A stretch of DNA of 43,037 nucleotides from the NCBI GenBank assembly GCA_937981585.1, contig CALJOA010000037.1, positions 1 through 43,037 of the forward strand, in the 5' to 3' direction. Positions 36,545 through 43,037 of this stretch are shown here, piece by piece; the stretch's first letter is position 1, and each line of letters starts with the position of its first letter. The position numbers and the translations under genes were made by a program. Source of the DNA: an uncultured Pirellulaceae bacterium (lineage in GTDB: Bacteria > Planctomycetota > Planctomycetia > Pirellulales > Pirellulaceae). A model generated the notes under the pieces. It ran no database searches. It saw only the letters and a program-made list of their open reading frames with translations, and was not told where the DNA came from.

Positions 36545-36952
36545 TTATTCAGCCGCTGCTGCGACTGTCTCAGCGGGTTTCTTGTCTTCAGCAGCTGGGG
36601 CTTGTTCAGCTTCCGCTGGCACTTCGCCTTTGGCGACTGCAACCATTGGCTCGACTAGGCGAGGGTCCAACTTGATCGCCAAGTGCCGAAGCACTGTATC
36701 GTTTAGTTGGCATGAACGATTGAACTTCGTCATTTTGGACGAGTCAATTCGGAAGTAGGTCAGCCAGTATGCACCTTTGCGATGGCCGTTGATTGGATAA
36801 GCAAGTTTTTGCTCGTTCCAAAGCCGACTGGCAAGCAGCTCACCTCCGACTGATTTTACCATCTCTTCGACAGAGTTGGCCGCGCCGGTTGGATTGCGAG
36901 CGTAAGCGTTCGCATTAAAGATGAACATGCATTCGTAAACATTCTCAGCCAC
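36545..36952 (-). CDS. rpsF: 30S ribosomal protein S6
   Basis: This 135-residue protein has the S6 core (YECMFIFNANAYARNP … YWLTYFRID … LRHLAIKLDPRLVEP) and an Ala/Glu-rich C-terminal tail of about 30 residues that is longer than normal. The start is a GTG at 36952, with AAGGGA upstream, only 14 bases after pth. It binds 16S rRNA with S18, whose gene is not in this cluster. Confidence 0.94.
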   Translation of the reverse strand: MAENVYECMFIFNANAYARNPTGAANSVEEMVKSVGGELLASRLWNEQKLAYPINGHRKGAYWLTYFRIDSSKMTKFNRSCQLNDTVLRHLAIKLDPRLVEPMVAVAKGEVPAEAEQAPAAEDKKPAETVAAAAE

Positions 36953-36966
36953 GTTCGAATTCCCTT

Positions 36967-37638
36967 TTAATCTTCGTTTGGTTGTGTTGTTTGAGTTAAG
37001 TCGCCTGCCAACTGGTCTGGAATTTCTGAATCCAGATTTTGTCGCTTTTTATCTTGTTTCTTTTTCGGCTTGTTAGGGTCTGCATTGAACTGATTCATTG
37101 CGGGCTGAATTCCTTCAGCTACCCAAACTTCTACGGCCTTGGTTGCTCGAGCAACCGAAAGCTCCATTTCACCGGCTTGTTCCTGAGAAAATTTCCCAAG
37201 GACATAATCGGCGACGTCCCACTGTGGCGGAGGACGTCCAACTCCGACTCGCAATCGCCCAAACTCTCGAGAACCAAGGCGATTGATGATGTCTTTAAGT
37301 CCGTTTTGTCCGCCTGCGGAGCCACTAGGTCGAAATCTCAACCGTCCGGCATCCAAATTTATGTCGTCGCAGATGACCAGAATATCGGCCAAAGGCAACT
37401 TGTAGAAATCGACCGCCGCCCTCACGCTTTGACCACTAAGGTTCATGAACGTAAGCGGGCTAAGCAAAATCGTTTTCTGATTGTTAATTATTGTTTCGGC
37501 GACCTCCGCGTTGAATTTCGCTTTGGGCCGTCCGACATCATAACGTTCAGCCAAAAAAGCCAAGACTTCAAAGCCAATGTTATGACGCGTTGCGTGATAT
37601 TGTTTTCCGGGGTTACCCAGTCCAACGACAAGTTTCAT
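36967..37638 (-). CDS. pth: Peptidyl-tRNA hydrolase
   Basis: Pth frees tRNA from peptides dropped by stalled ribosomes. The 223-residue protein shows GLGNPGKQYHATRHNIGFEV (N9 and catalytic H19), the FMNLSGQSV motif and the ICDDINLDAGRLRFR block with the catalytic Asp. After about residue 190 a Lys-rich tail (PKKKQDKKRQ) is appended, which is not part of the usual enzyme. It lies between rplY and rpsF, with a 14-base gap to rpsF. Confidence 0.95.
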   Translation of the reverse strand: MKLVVGLGNPGKQYHATRHNIGFEVLAFLAERYDVGRPKAKFNAEVAETIINNQKTILLSPLTFMNLSGQSVRAAVDFYKLPLADILVICDDINLDAGRLRFRPSGSAGGQNGLKDIINRLGSREFGRLRVGVGRPPPQWDVADYVLGKFSQEQAGEMELSVARATKAVEVWVAEGIQPAMNQFNADPNKPKKKQDKKRQNLDSEIPDQLAGDLTQTTQPNED

Positions 37639-37697
37639 TGATCTGTTACCCTTTGACCTCAGCTAAATTGCACACCTTGATGCAATCCAGTCGTTGG

Positions 37698-38312
37698 TCA
37701 TTCCTCTTCGTCTTTCTTTCCGATAATCTCTGGTTCGTCGGCACCACCTTCAGCATCCTCGCCGGCTTCTTTCTCGACCAAGACAGAGCAGGAAACGATC
37801 GGTGTCGTCGCGGCTTCGGCCAATGTGGCACCTGCAGGCAGTTCGACATCACCAGCCGAGATTGACTGCTCAACCTCAAGGTCGACAATTTTGATTTCAA
37901 GTTTCTCAGGCAGCATGTTGGCCGGGCAAAGAATGGTAAGTTCGTGTTGGTGGAAGTTAAGAGTTCCACCTTGTCGCGTACCGGCTGCTTCGCCTTTTAG
38001 TTCAATCGGCAACGTGACTTCAACGGCTTCGTTGGCGTCAACCCGAGTTAGGTCTAGGTGCAGGACTTTGACTCCAAAAGCGTCCCACTGAACCTCTTTG
38101 ATCAATGCGCTTTCATTCGCGCCGCCTTTAAGATTAACGATATGACTACCTTGATCGATCGCCTTACTCAGGTCGCGCTCGCTTACCGACAACATGACCC
38201 CTTCCTCGCCATGCCCGTAAAGCACTGCAGGAATCTGTCCGGTCTGACGCAACCGTTTCATTCTCAATGATCCGGTCTGCTCTCGTTTGGTAACGTTAAG
38301 TACTTCTGCCAC
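37698..38312 (-). CDS. rplY: 50S ribosomal protein L25 (Ctc/TL5 form)
   Basis: The 204-residue protein has the 5S-rRNA-binding L25 domain (about 1-90: REQTGSLRMKRLRQTGQIPA and VLYGHGEEGV) plus the C-terminal beta domain of the long Ctc/TL5 form, ending in an acidic tail. In Bacillus, the order is glmU-prs-ctc-pth; here a GroES-like gene on the other strand splits prs from rplY. The promoter for the operon should lie in 38313-38640. Confidence 0.93.
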   Translation of the reverse strand: MAEVLNVTKREQTGSLRMKRLRQTGQIPAVLYGHGEEGVMLSVSERDLSKAIDQGSHIVNLKGGANESALIKEVQWDAFGVKVLHLDLTRVDANEAVEVTLPIELKGEAAGTRQGGTLNFHQHELTILCPANMLPEKLEIKIVDLEVEQSISAGDVELPAGATLAEAATTPIVSCSVLVEKEAGEDAEGGADEPEIIGKKDEEE

Positions 38313-38921
38313 TTGAATGACCCAAAAAAATGTCTCTTAGAATTGTATTTACAGACAGATACCCAAATGTTGATTGGGAACTGTCGCGGCCCACGATCCA
38401 TCTGGACCCATCTTGCACAAGCTCTGGCAAGGACGAAATGACTTTGCTGGCTTGCTGAAAAAATGTGCTGTCTTGGACTCGGCATTTTGGCAGAATTTGT
38501 GGCTTTTACAAGCCCAAGTTGAGTTTTTGCAAGCTTTTCAAAGCCATTGGTGTGAAAGTGCATCGGCAAACGTGCTTGGGAGATTCGCCCAGCAGTGTTG
38601 GGTTGGGTTTGCGTGGTCGATGCCAAAACGATCTGCGACCGAGCCTGCGGTTTTTTCAAAACATTCCTCAACAGCATCAAACCGGGGCTATCGCACAAAC
38701 GGCTAATGAAATCACAACCTAAAAAATCACAACCCTACCCCCCACTCCATGGCCTTGATGCTGACGCAGACGGCAGATTGACCAAGCAACAGAACAGTCC
38801 ACACGAATCGGCTTTTAGACCTCGACTCACAGAAAAAACAAGCGATAATCGAGCCGAATTGAAGCTTCGCAAGGAGCTTTCGCGCAGTTAAAACAATCAC
38901 CTTTTGAAGAGGATACAGGGA
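38313..38921. other. Gap between rplY and the GroES-like gene
   Basis: The region should contain two promoters, one for each strand. It carries the partial repeat copy D at 38643-38734. Open frames on both strands look like chance: they run through the repeat and have odd composition. I see no RNA gene. Confidence 0.5.
38643..38734 (-). repeat. Dispersed palindromic repeat, copy D (deleted)
   Basis: In reverse orientation it reads GCGGTTTTTTCAAAACATTC, CTCAACAGCATC, then jumps to AACCGGGGCTATCGC, ACAAACGGCTAATGAAATCA and CAACC. Compared with copy B, about 35 bases between GCATC and AACCGG are missing. A second half-end (AAAAAATCACAACC) follows directly, as if two ends lie in tandem. Confidence 0.75.
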
Positions 38922-39266
38922 ATGGCAAAGAAAGAGCCAAGCAAAAGTGCTCGTGCTCAAAAGTTCGAATACGTCGAACCGATCGGCTTGCGCGTGTTGG
39001 TCCGTAAAGACGAACCGAAGAAGAAAACCAAAGGCGGCATTGCTCTGCCCGACTCTGCCGAGATTCCCACCATCACCGGACGAATCGTGACTATCTCTGC
39101 GGCAATCGAACACGACGAAGACTTGCCGCTTCGCCAATATGACAAAGTTCTTTTCCACCCGGGAAATGCGATTCCTGTTGATTTCGAATCCGACAACCAG
39201 CTTTTCGTCGTTCCAGCCGAAGACGTCGTTGCAGTATTTCGTCGGGACGAACCGACGCGGGACTAG
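38922..39266 (+). CDS. Divergent GroES-family co-chaperonin-like protein
   Basis: The 114-residue product follows the GroES plan: P-I-G-L-R-V-L-V-R near residue 20, the mobile loop KKKTKGGIALPDSAE, TGRIVTIS, YDKVLFHPG and a final PAEDVVAVF strand pair. The sequence differs strongly from standard GroES and no groEL is adjacent. An N-terminal Lys/Ser-rich leader of about 20 residues is added. It is transcribed against the prs and rplY genes. I chose the ATG at 38922, preceded by GAGG, over a start six codons upstream. Confidence 0.75.
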   Translation: MAKKEPSKSARAQKFEYVEPIGLRVLVRKDEPKKKTKGGIALPDSAEIPTITGRIVTISAAIEHDEDLPLRQYDKVLFHPGNAIPVDFESDNQLFVVPAEDVVAVFRRDEPTRD

Positions 39267-39306
39267 CGATTTCAAGTCTCCATGCTAAGTCTGCCCATTC
39301 GTCTGG

Positions 39307-40308
39307 CTAACTATCGGAGTCGGCGAGCGAAGAGCCAAAAATCGCGCTGATGGATTTGTGCTGGTGGATTCGCTTGATCGCTTCGGCGAGAATCGGGGCT
39401 ACCGACAACACCTTCATGTTGGGCAGCCGCTTTTCAGGCGGGATTGGAATGCTGTCGGTCACGACGATGCTGTCGATCGGGGCTTCGCGAAGCCGTTTGA
39501 TTGCCAGGTTCTCTTCTTTGCCACTGGCTTCATCAACAAGTGTTCCAGCGAAGATTCCGTGTGAAGCCGCCACGTGAATCTCTTTGGCGCCATTTTTCTT
39601 GACTAGCTCTGCGGCTCCGCAAATCGACCCAGCCGTACTGATCATGTCGTCAAACATCAGGGCGATCTTTCCCTCGATCGGTCCGCCGATAATGTTCTCT
39701 TGGGATACCTCATCGGCTGACAAACGACGCTTGTCGATGATCGCAATGTTTCCACCAAGTCTTTTGGCATGGCCGACTGCGCGCTTGATGCTGCCCTCGT
39801 CGGGACTCACGATCACCAAGTCTTCGTTGGGGATTTTCATTTCGCGAAAGTGATTGTTCAGCACTCTCGCGGCGTACATGTGATCGACAGGAATATCGAA
39901 AAAGCCCTGAATCTGAGCGGCGTGCAAGTCCATCGCGAGAACGCGATCGGCTCCAGCCCGGGTGAGCATGTTGGCGACCAGTTTGGCGGTGATTGGAACA
40001 CGACCTTCGTCTTTTCTATCTTGGCGCGCGTATCCATAATACGGAATAACCGCAGTGATTCGCTCGGCGCTGGCTCGCAGGCACGTATCGATCATGATCA
40101 ACAGCTCCATCAACGTGTCGTTGACCGGAGGCGATGTCGGCTGGATCAAGAATACATCCCGACCTCGAACGTCTTCGATCTTGCAATGGAATTCGCCGTC
40201 AGGAAAAGTCGAAAATCGACACTGGCCGATGTCCAAGTGCAGGTAATCGGCAATACTCTTGGCAAGTTCCGGATGGGCTCGGCCGCTAAAGATCTTCAGT
40301 TCACGCAT
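39307..40308 (-). CDS. prs: Ribose-phosphate pyrophosphokinase
   Basis: The 333-residue enzyme makes PRPP from ribose 5-phosphate and ATP for nucleotide, His and Trp synthesis. It shows the ATP-loop region RQDRKDEGRVPITAKLVAN, AMDLHAAQIQGFFDIPVDH and the PRPP-binding signature LMFDDMISTAGSICGAAE. I chose the ATG at 40308 with GAGGAAG upstream; a TTG six codons earlier is less likely. It follows glmU after 42 bases. Confidence 0.95.
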   Translation of the reverse strand: MRELKIFSGRAHPELAKSIADYLHLDIGQCRFSTFPDGEFHCKIEDVRGRDVFLIQPTSPPVNDTLMELLIMIDTCLRASAERITAVIPYYGYARQDRKDEGRVPITAKLVANMLTRAGADRVLAMDLHAAQIQGFFDIPVDHMYAARVLNNHFREMKIPNEDLVIVSPDEGSIKRAVGHAKRLGGNIAIIDKRRLSADEVSQENIIGGPIEGKIALMFDDMISTAGSICGAAELVKKNGAKEIHVAASHGIFAGTLVDEASGKEENLAIKRLREAPIDSIVVTDSIPIPPEKRLPNMKVLSVAPILAEAIKRIHQHKSISAIFGSSLADSDS

Positions 40309-40350
40309 AGAAAAACACTTCCTCAAGAGCGTTGCTGCAAACGACGTAAA

Positions 40351-41094
40351 TCAGTTGGCCATATCCTTCATCGCTTTTTCAACATCGGCTAGATGCTCTA
40401 CCGTGTTAACGCTAAGTGCTTCAATCGGCTTCAAAACCGGCAACGCTCGCACGTCTTCGTCATTGCCCATCAGGATCTTGGGCAAGTCAGTAATGTAATA
40501 CTCTTTTTGTTTGTTGTCGTCGGTCAAACTATCCAAAGCCCCCAGCATTTTCTGGCAGTCGAAAACGTAGGTGCTCATGTTGACTTCTGCAATCTTTCGC
40601 TGCTCGTCGGTCGCGTCTTTGTGTTCCACGATCCCAGTGAATTTGCCATCGGAATCTCGCACAATTCGGCCAAGTCCTTCTGGGTTCTCGTGGATCAAGG
40701 TTCCGAGGATACACGCGGGGTTGGTCTCCTGGAAATCGTCAATCAGGGCTTTGATCGACGAAGCCTGCATCATCGGCGAGTCACCGGCGACTACAACAAC
40801 AGGACCATTGTGGCCGGCCAATTGTTCACGGCACATCATGACGGCGTGGCCGGTTCCAAGCTGCTCAGATTGCAGGGCAAACTGGATCGAGTCGTCGTTG
40901 CCGAGCTTTTCTTTCACAAGTTCGGCTTTGTATCCGACGACGACCACCATTTTTGATACGCCAGCGGTTCGCAATGCGTCGAGTACATAATCAACCAGCG
41001 GACGTCCGTTAGCCTCGCAGAGAACTTTGGGCAGTTCAGATTTCATCCGGGTGCCCTTGCCGGCGGCCATGACAATTGCGATCGGTGCGTCCAT
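40351..41094 (-). CDS. glmU: Single-domain NTP transferase, GlmU N-terminal-like
   Basis: This 247-residue protein has the uridylyltransferase part of GlmU: IVMAAGKGTRMKSELPKVL (7-25), VVVAGDSPM and IVEHKDAT, with a helical end (LADVEKAMKDM). Normal GlmU has about 450 residues and adds a left-handed beta-helix acetyltransferase domain; none follows here. So the enzyme would make UDP-GlcNAc from GlcNAc-1-P only, or act on another sugar phosphate. The other half-reaction needs a separate gene. The glmU-prs neighbourhood supports the name. Confidence 0.82.
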   Translation of the reverse strand: MDAPIAIVMAAGKGTRMKSELPKVLCEANGRPLVDYVLDALRTAGVSKMVVVVGYKAELVKEKLGNDDSIQFALQSEQLGTGHAVMMCREQLAGHNGPVVVVAGDSPMMQASSIKALIDDFQETNPACILGTLIHENPEGLGRIVRDSDGKFTGIVEHKDATDEQRKIAEVNMSTYVFDCQKMLGALDSLTDDNKQKEYYITDLPKILMGNDEDVRALPVLKPIEALSVNTVEHLADVEKAMKDMAN

Positions 41095-41501
41095 TTTGAT
41101 TTCTTCCGGAGGTATTGCTTTGGTCTAAGCGTCAGCGTCGCGGCGTTGGAGCCCCACGACAATTGAGTTGCTCCATCAAACCTTATTGCTCGTTCTTTTT
41201 CCAGACCCCTGCCCAGATTAAACGTTGCTATGTCGTGTCCAGGGGCAGGAGGAATTGGGAAGCCTACAGGCTTGCGCGTTGAGGCTGTGATTTTATTTGC
41301 CATTTGGCGATAGCTCCGGTTGAACCGGCATTAACTGTGGCTATCGCCAAAACGGCGGATGTTGTTAGGGAGGGTATTGAAAAAAACACGGCCTCTTCGA
41401 GCCTCGCACGGCATCCAGATCCGCGCCTAGTATTTCATTTGTTTCTTAGATCCGACCAATTGGCCCACGGGCGCTAGGCGACGAGTTTTCCCAAAGCACA
41501 A
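41095..41501. other. Intergenic region holding repeat copy E
   Basis: Upstream of glmU on the minus strand and downstream of the HAD gene. Apart from the repeat at 41283-41393 there is no recognisable gene or structure. Confidence 0.5.
41283..41393 (+). repeat. Dispersed palindromic repeat, copy E
   Basis: A complete 111-base copy in forward orientation. It opens GGCTGTGATTTTATTTGCC and closes GTTGTTAGGGAGGGTATTGA then AAAAAACACGGCC. Internal arms GGCGATAGCTCCGGTT and ACTGTGGCTATCGCC pair. Just outside, GA and TC extend the terminal symmetry to GAGGC…GCCTC. Confidence 0.9.
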
Positions 41502-42158
41502 CTAAGCGAAGAGTTTCAGTATTGCTTCATCGTCCAGCCGTTTGGCAACATGGTCAACGTGTGAAAAATCCATTTCCATGCTGTGCTTGGTCGGAACCGC
41601 AACGGTGTAGGCTCCCGCTGCTGCAGCGGCGGTACTTCCCGTGAAACTGTCTTCAAGCACCAACATTGAATCGGGCTCAACGCCCAGCCCTGAAGCAGCT
41701 GCTAAATAAACTTCCGGATGAGGTTTGCCGTTAACGACGTCTTCGGCGGTCAAAACAAATTCGAACCTTGGTTCAAATTCAAAGAAACCAAGCGCTCGGG
41801 CAGCGAAATGTCGATGGCTGCTGGTCGCCACGCACTTGGGGACTTTCTTGCTTTCAAGCAACTCCAGCAACGACTCCAATCCGGGCATCGTTTCGATTCG
41901 AGTTGGAAGCATATATTCAAAGATTGTGTCGCATTCGGATTGCAGCTCGGCGATCGAATCAGCCAAACCGCAACACTCTCGCATGATCTCGAAGGCTTTG
42001 TTGCCTGGCAAACCCATCATGGCCAGTTTTAGCTCCCGAGAGAATTTCTGGCCTCTTCGGTCAAGCAAAATCATCCCGACTTCGTCGTAAAGGTCTTCCG
42101 TGTTGAACATCAAACCGTCCATGTCGAAAGCCACGGCTTTAATCTTGTTTGGGGGCAT
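41502..42158 (-). CDS. HAD-superfamily hydrolase (beta-phosphoglucomutase-like)
   Basis: The 218-residue protein has the HAD nucleophile motif FDMDGLMFNTE (D12 nucleophile, D14 acid/base), a helical cap (about 17-80) with the four-helix layout of the sugar-phosphatase group, the Thr/Ser motif VATSSH and the acidic motif LVLEDSFTG. Such enzymes dephosphorylate small sugar phosphates or interconvert glucose phosphates. The exact substrate is unclear. It ends 123 bases before repeat copy E and starts after an unusual leader hairpin. Confidence 0.88.
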   Translation of the reverse strand: MPPNKIKAVAFDMDGLMFNTEDLYDEVGMILLDRRGQKFSRELKLAMMGLPGNKAFEIMRECCGLADSIAELQSECDTIFEYMLPTRIETMPGLESLLELLESKKVPKCVATSSHRHFAARALGFFEFEPRFEFVLTAEDVVNGKPHPEVYLAAASGLGVEPDSMLVLEDSFTGSTAAAAAGAYTVAVPTKHSMEMDFSHVDHVAKRLDDEAILKLFA

Positions 42159-42230
42159 TTCGTCGTCTGGATTGCAGATATGCTGGAGAGTTGGTGAAGA
42201 CTATTGGAGCCAGGCAAGAGTGGTTGCAAC

Positions 42231-42271
42231 AAAAAATGCAGGAAGCTCCACCGTAGTGGCGTTTCCTGCAT
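42231..42271 (-). terminator. Terminator-like hairpin in the leader of the HAD gene
   Basis: ATGCAGGAA-CCAC (from 42237) and GTGG-TTTCCTGCAT (to 42271) pair, with a short internal mismatch, and on the minus strand the stem is followed by six T residues. It lies 73 bases upstream of the HAD start, with no minus-strand gene before it. Confidence 0.65.
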
Positions 42272-42504
42272 AATGGGTTTGCTTCGACGGACTCGCGTCA
42301 ACATCGACTCAAACTCCTTCGGCCTCGTTACTGGACATTTTGATTAATAAGACTTCAGTGGTCAATGATCGTTTGAGGATAACCTTTAAAACAATGGCTT
42401 TAAGCACTTTTTGGCAAGTCGGTAATCTGAGCAATGTGTTTCTTCATACCGATCTAATGTTCAAACTGAGAGATGGGCTATGGGCTCGCGGGAGAGGCAT
42501 GCAA

Positions 42505-42647
42505 TAGCGCCTAATGCCCAATGGCCCTTACTTTGTAGCGGTGGAGCGCAAGCTCCCCGGTTTTATTCAAGCGGAACTCTGAGAAACCGGAGGGCTCGCG
42601 CCCAAACGCTACAATTTTGCAGGCGAAGTAAGGGCCATTGGGCGCTA
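42505..42647. repeat. Nested 143-base palindrome
   Basis: Outer arms TAGCGCCTAATGCCCAATGG… (from 42505) and AAGTAAGGGCCATTGGGCGC… (42626-42647) pair, and an inner pair TGTAGCGGTGGAGCGCAAGC… (42534-42564) and AAACCGGAGGGCTCGCGCCC… (42584-42613) continues the stem. It is a MITE-like folded element lacking a gene. Confidence 0.88.
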
Positions 42648-42699
42648 GCCTTAAGCCGGAAATTACGAAACAGGCTTACTGCTTACTCACGGAAAATCA

Positions 42700-43037
42700 A
42701 TGTTCCAGCAAACTCGGGCATCTATCGACTTGATCGCAGGGCTTGTCGGTTGGTTAGATTTGGTAAGCGGTTCACTTCTGTTTTTATTTGGGTTTGCTCT
42801 GGTCGTCGGCCCGTTCATTTTCGCGATCTACATCCTCCTGCAATTGGATCGAGCAGCAAAGGAACGCAAGAAGACGTATGGGCAAGCGAATTTTCGCTTC
42901 ATGATCGTTGACTTTCTCAGCTTGATCTTGCTCGTTCAGATGCCCTTCAGCTTTATTGGGTTCGACCCGCGGGATCAGACGAGTATGGTCCTGATCGGTT
43001 TGTCCCTTGTTGCGATCTTGTTGGTCTGGCTTACGAC
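42700..43037 (+). CDS. Partial membrane protein (continues beyond the window)
   Basis: An ATG at 42700, with a GGA site upstream, opens a frame that stays open to the window edge (112 codons). The product has hydrophobic stretches around 23-47 (LLFLFGFALVVGPFIFAIYI), 68-90 and 95-112, with a basic loop (RAAKERKKTYG) between the first two. No family is recognised. The 3' end is missing. Confidence 0.65.
   Translation, partial: MFQQTRASIDLIAGLVGWLDLVSGSLLFLFGFALVVGPFIFAIYILLQLDRAAKERKKTYGQANFRFMIVDFLSLILLVQMPFSFIGFDPRDQTSMVLIGLSLVAILLVWLT

Larger units (their letters stand above)
42159..42699. other. Intergenic region with two hairpins
   Basis: Besides the terminator-like hairpin (42231-42271) and the nested palindrome (42505-42647), the 230 bases between them carry no gene that I can support. 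Confidence 0.5.

Noticed and set aside
38374-38706. A 110-codon frame between rplY and the GroES-like gene
   Set aside because: It extends into repeat copy D and looks unlike a protein; the opposing frame at 38264-38698 overlaps the rplY start and is equally weak.

Overview
The window looks like part of a planctomycete chromosome, most likely from the Pirellulaceae or a relative. The evidence is two PEP-CTERM surface proteins, a DUF1559-type prepilin-like protein, zinc-ribbon/GYF membrane proteins, an N-terminally extended ribosomal protein L9, CrtI-like oxidoreductases next to fatty-acid synthesis genes, and many palindromic intergenic repeats. I see no tRNA, rRNA, CRISPR array, transposase or phage gene. 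The taxon is inferred from gene content, not from a marker gene comparison.

Layout. 1-930: a broken SDR epimerase remnant and palindromic repeats. 929-4116 (minus): a two-gene unit of a small membrane/coiled-coil protein and a 962-residue membrane-anchored protein with seven helix-hairpin-helix-like units. 4445-8011 (minus): housekeeping genes (IscA/ErpA-type Fe-S carrier, Nudix hydrolase, histone-deacetylase-family hydrolase, QueD, MazG-like). 8199-10717 (plus): a D-2-hydroxyacid dehydrogenase and a soluble Ser/Thr kinase. 10882-15031: small zinc-ribbon and secreted proteins around an RluD-type pseudouridine synthase.

15126-27993 holds two minus-strand half-clusters that look like one specialised acyl-chain pathway: ketosynthase, acyl carrier protein and CrtI-like oxidoreductase (27993-24924), then a second CrtI-like oxidoreductase, FabZ-like dehydratase and FabI-like enoyl reductase (18041-15126). 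Between them lies a plus-strand block with an Nramp-related transporter, a very large (1159 residues) cytosolic protein that may be a pyrophosphate-type PEP carboxykinase, and a DUF1559 protein.

28977-33576 carries two PEP-CTERM proteins (one a subtilisin-like protease with a changed catalytic Asp), an extended SDR and a leucyl/arginyl-tRNA-protein transferase. 33573-41094 is the information-processing block in minus-strand order glmU, prs, then (after an inserted GroES-like gene on the other strand) rplY, pth, rpsF, ssb, rplI, dnaB. A HAD phosphatase and the start of a membrane protein end the window.

Intergenic DNA is rich in structure. It includes a five-copy dispersed ~111-bp family with GGCTGTGATTTT terminal inverted repeats, a second palindrome family with CCCGAAGCG/AGCGAGGG arms, several other long hairpins, a 12-unit heptamer array and several clear intrinsic terminators. 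All calls were made by reading; no database search was run.
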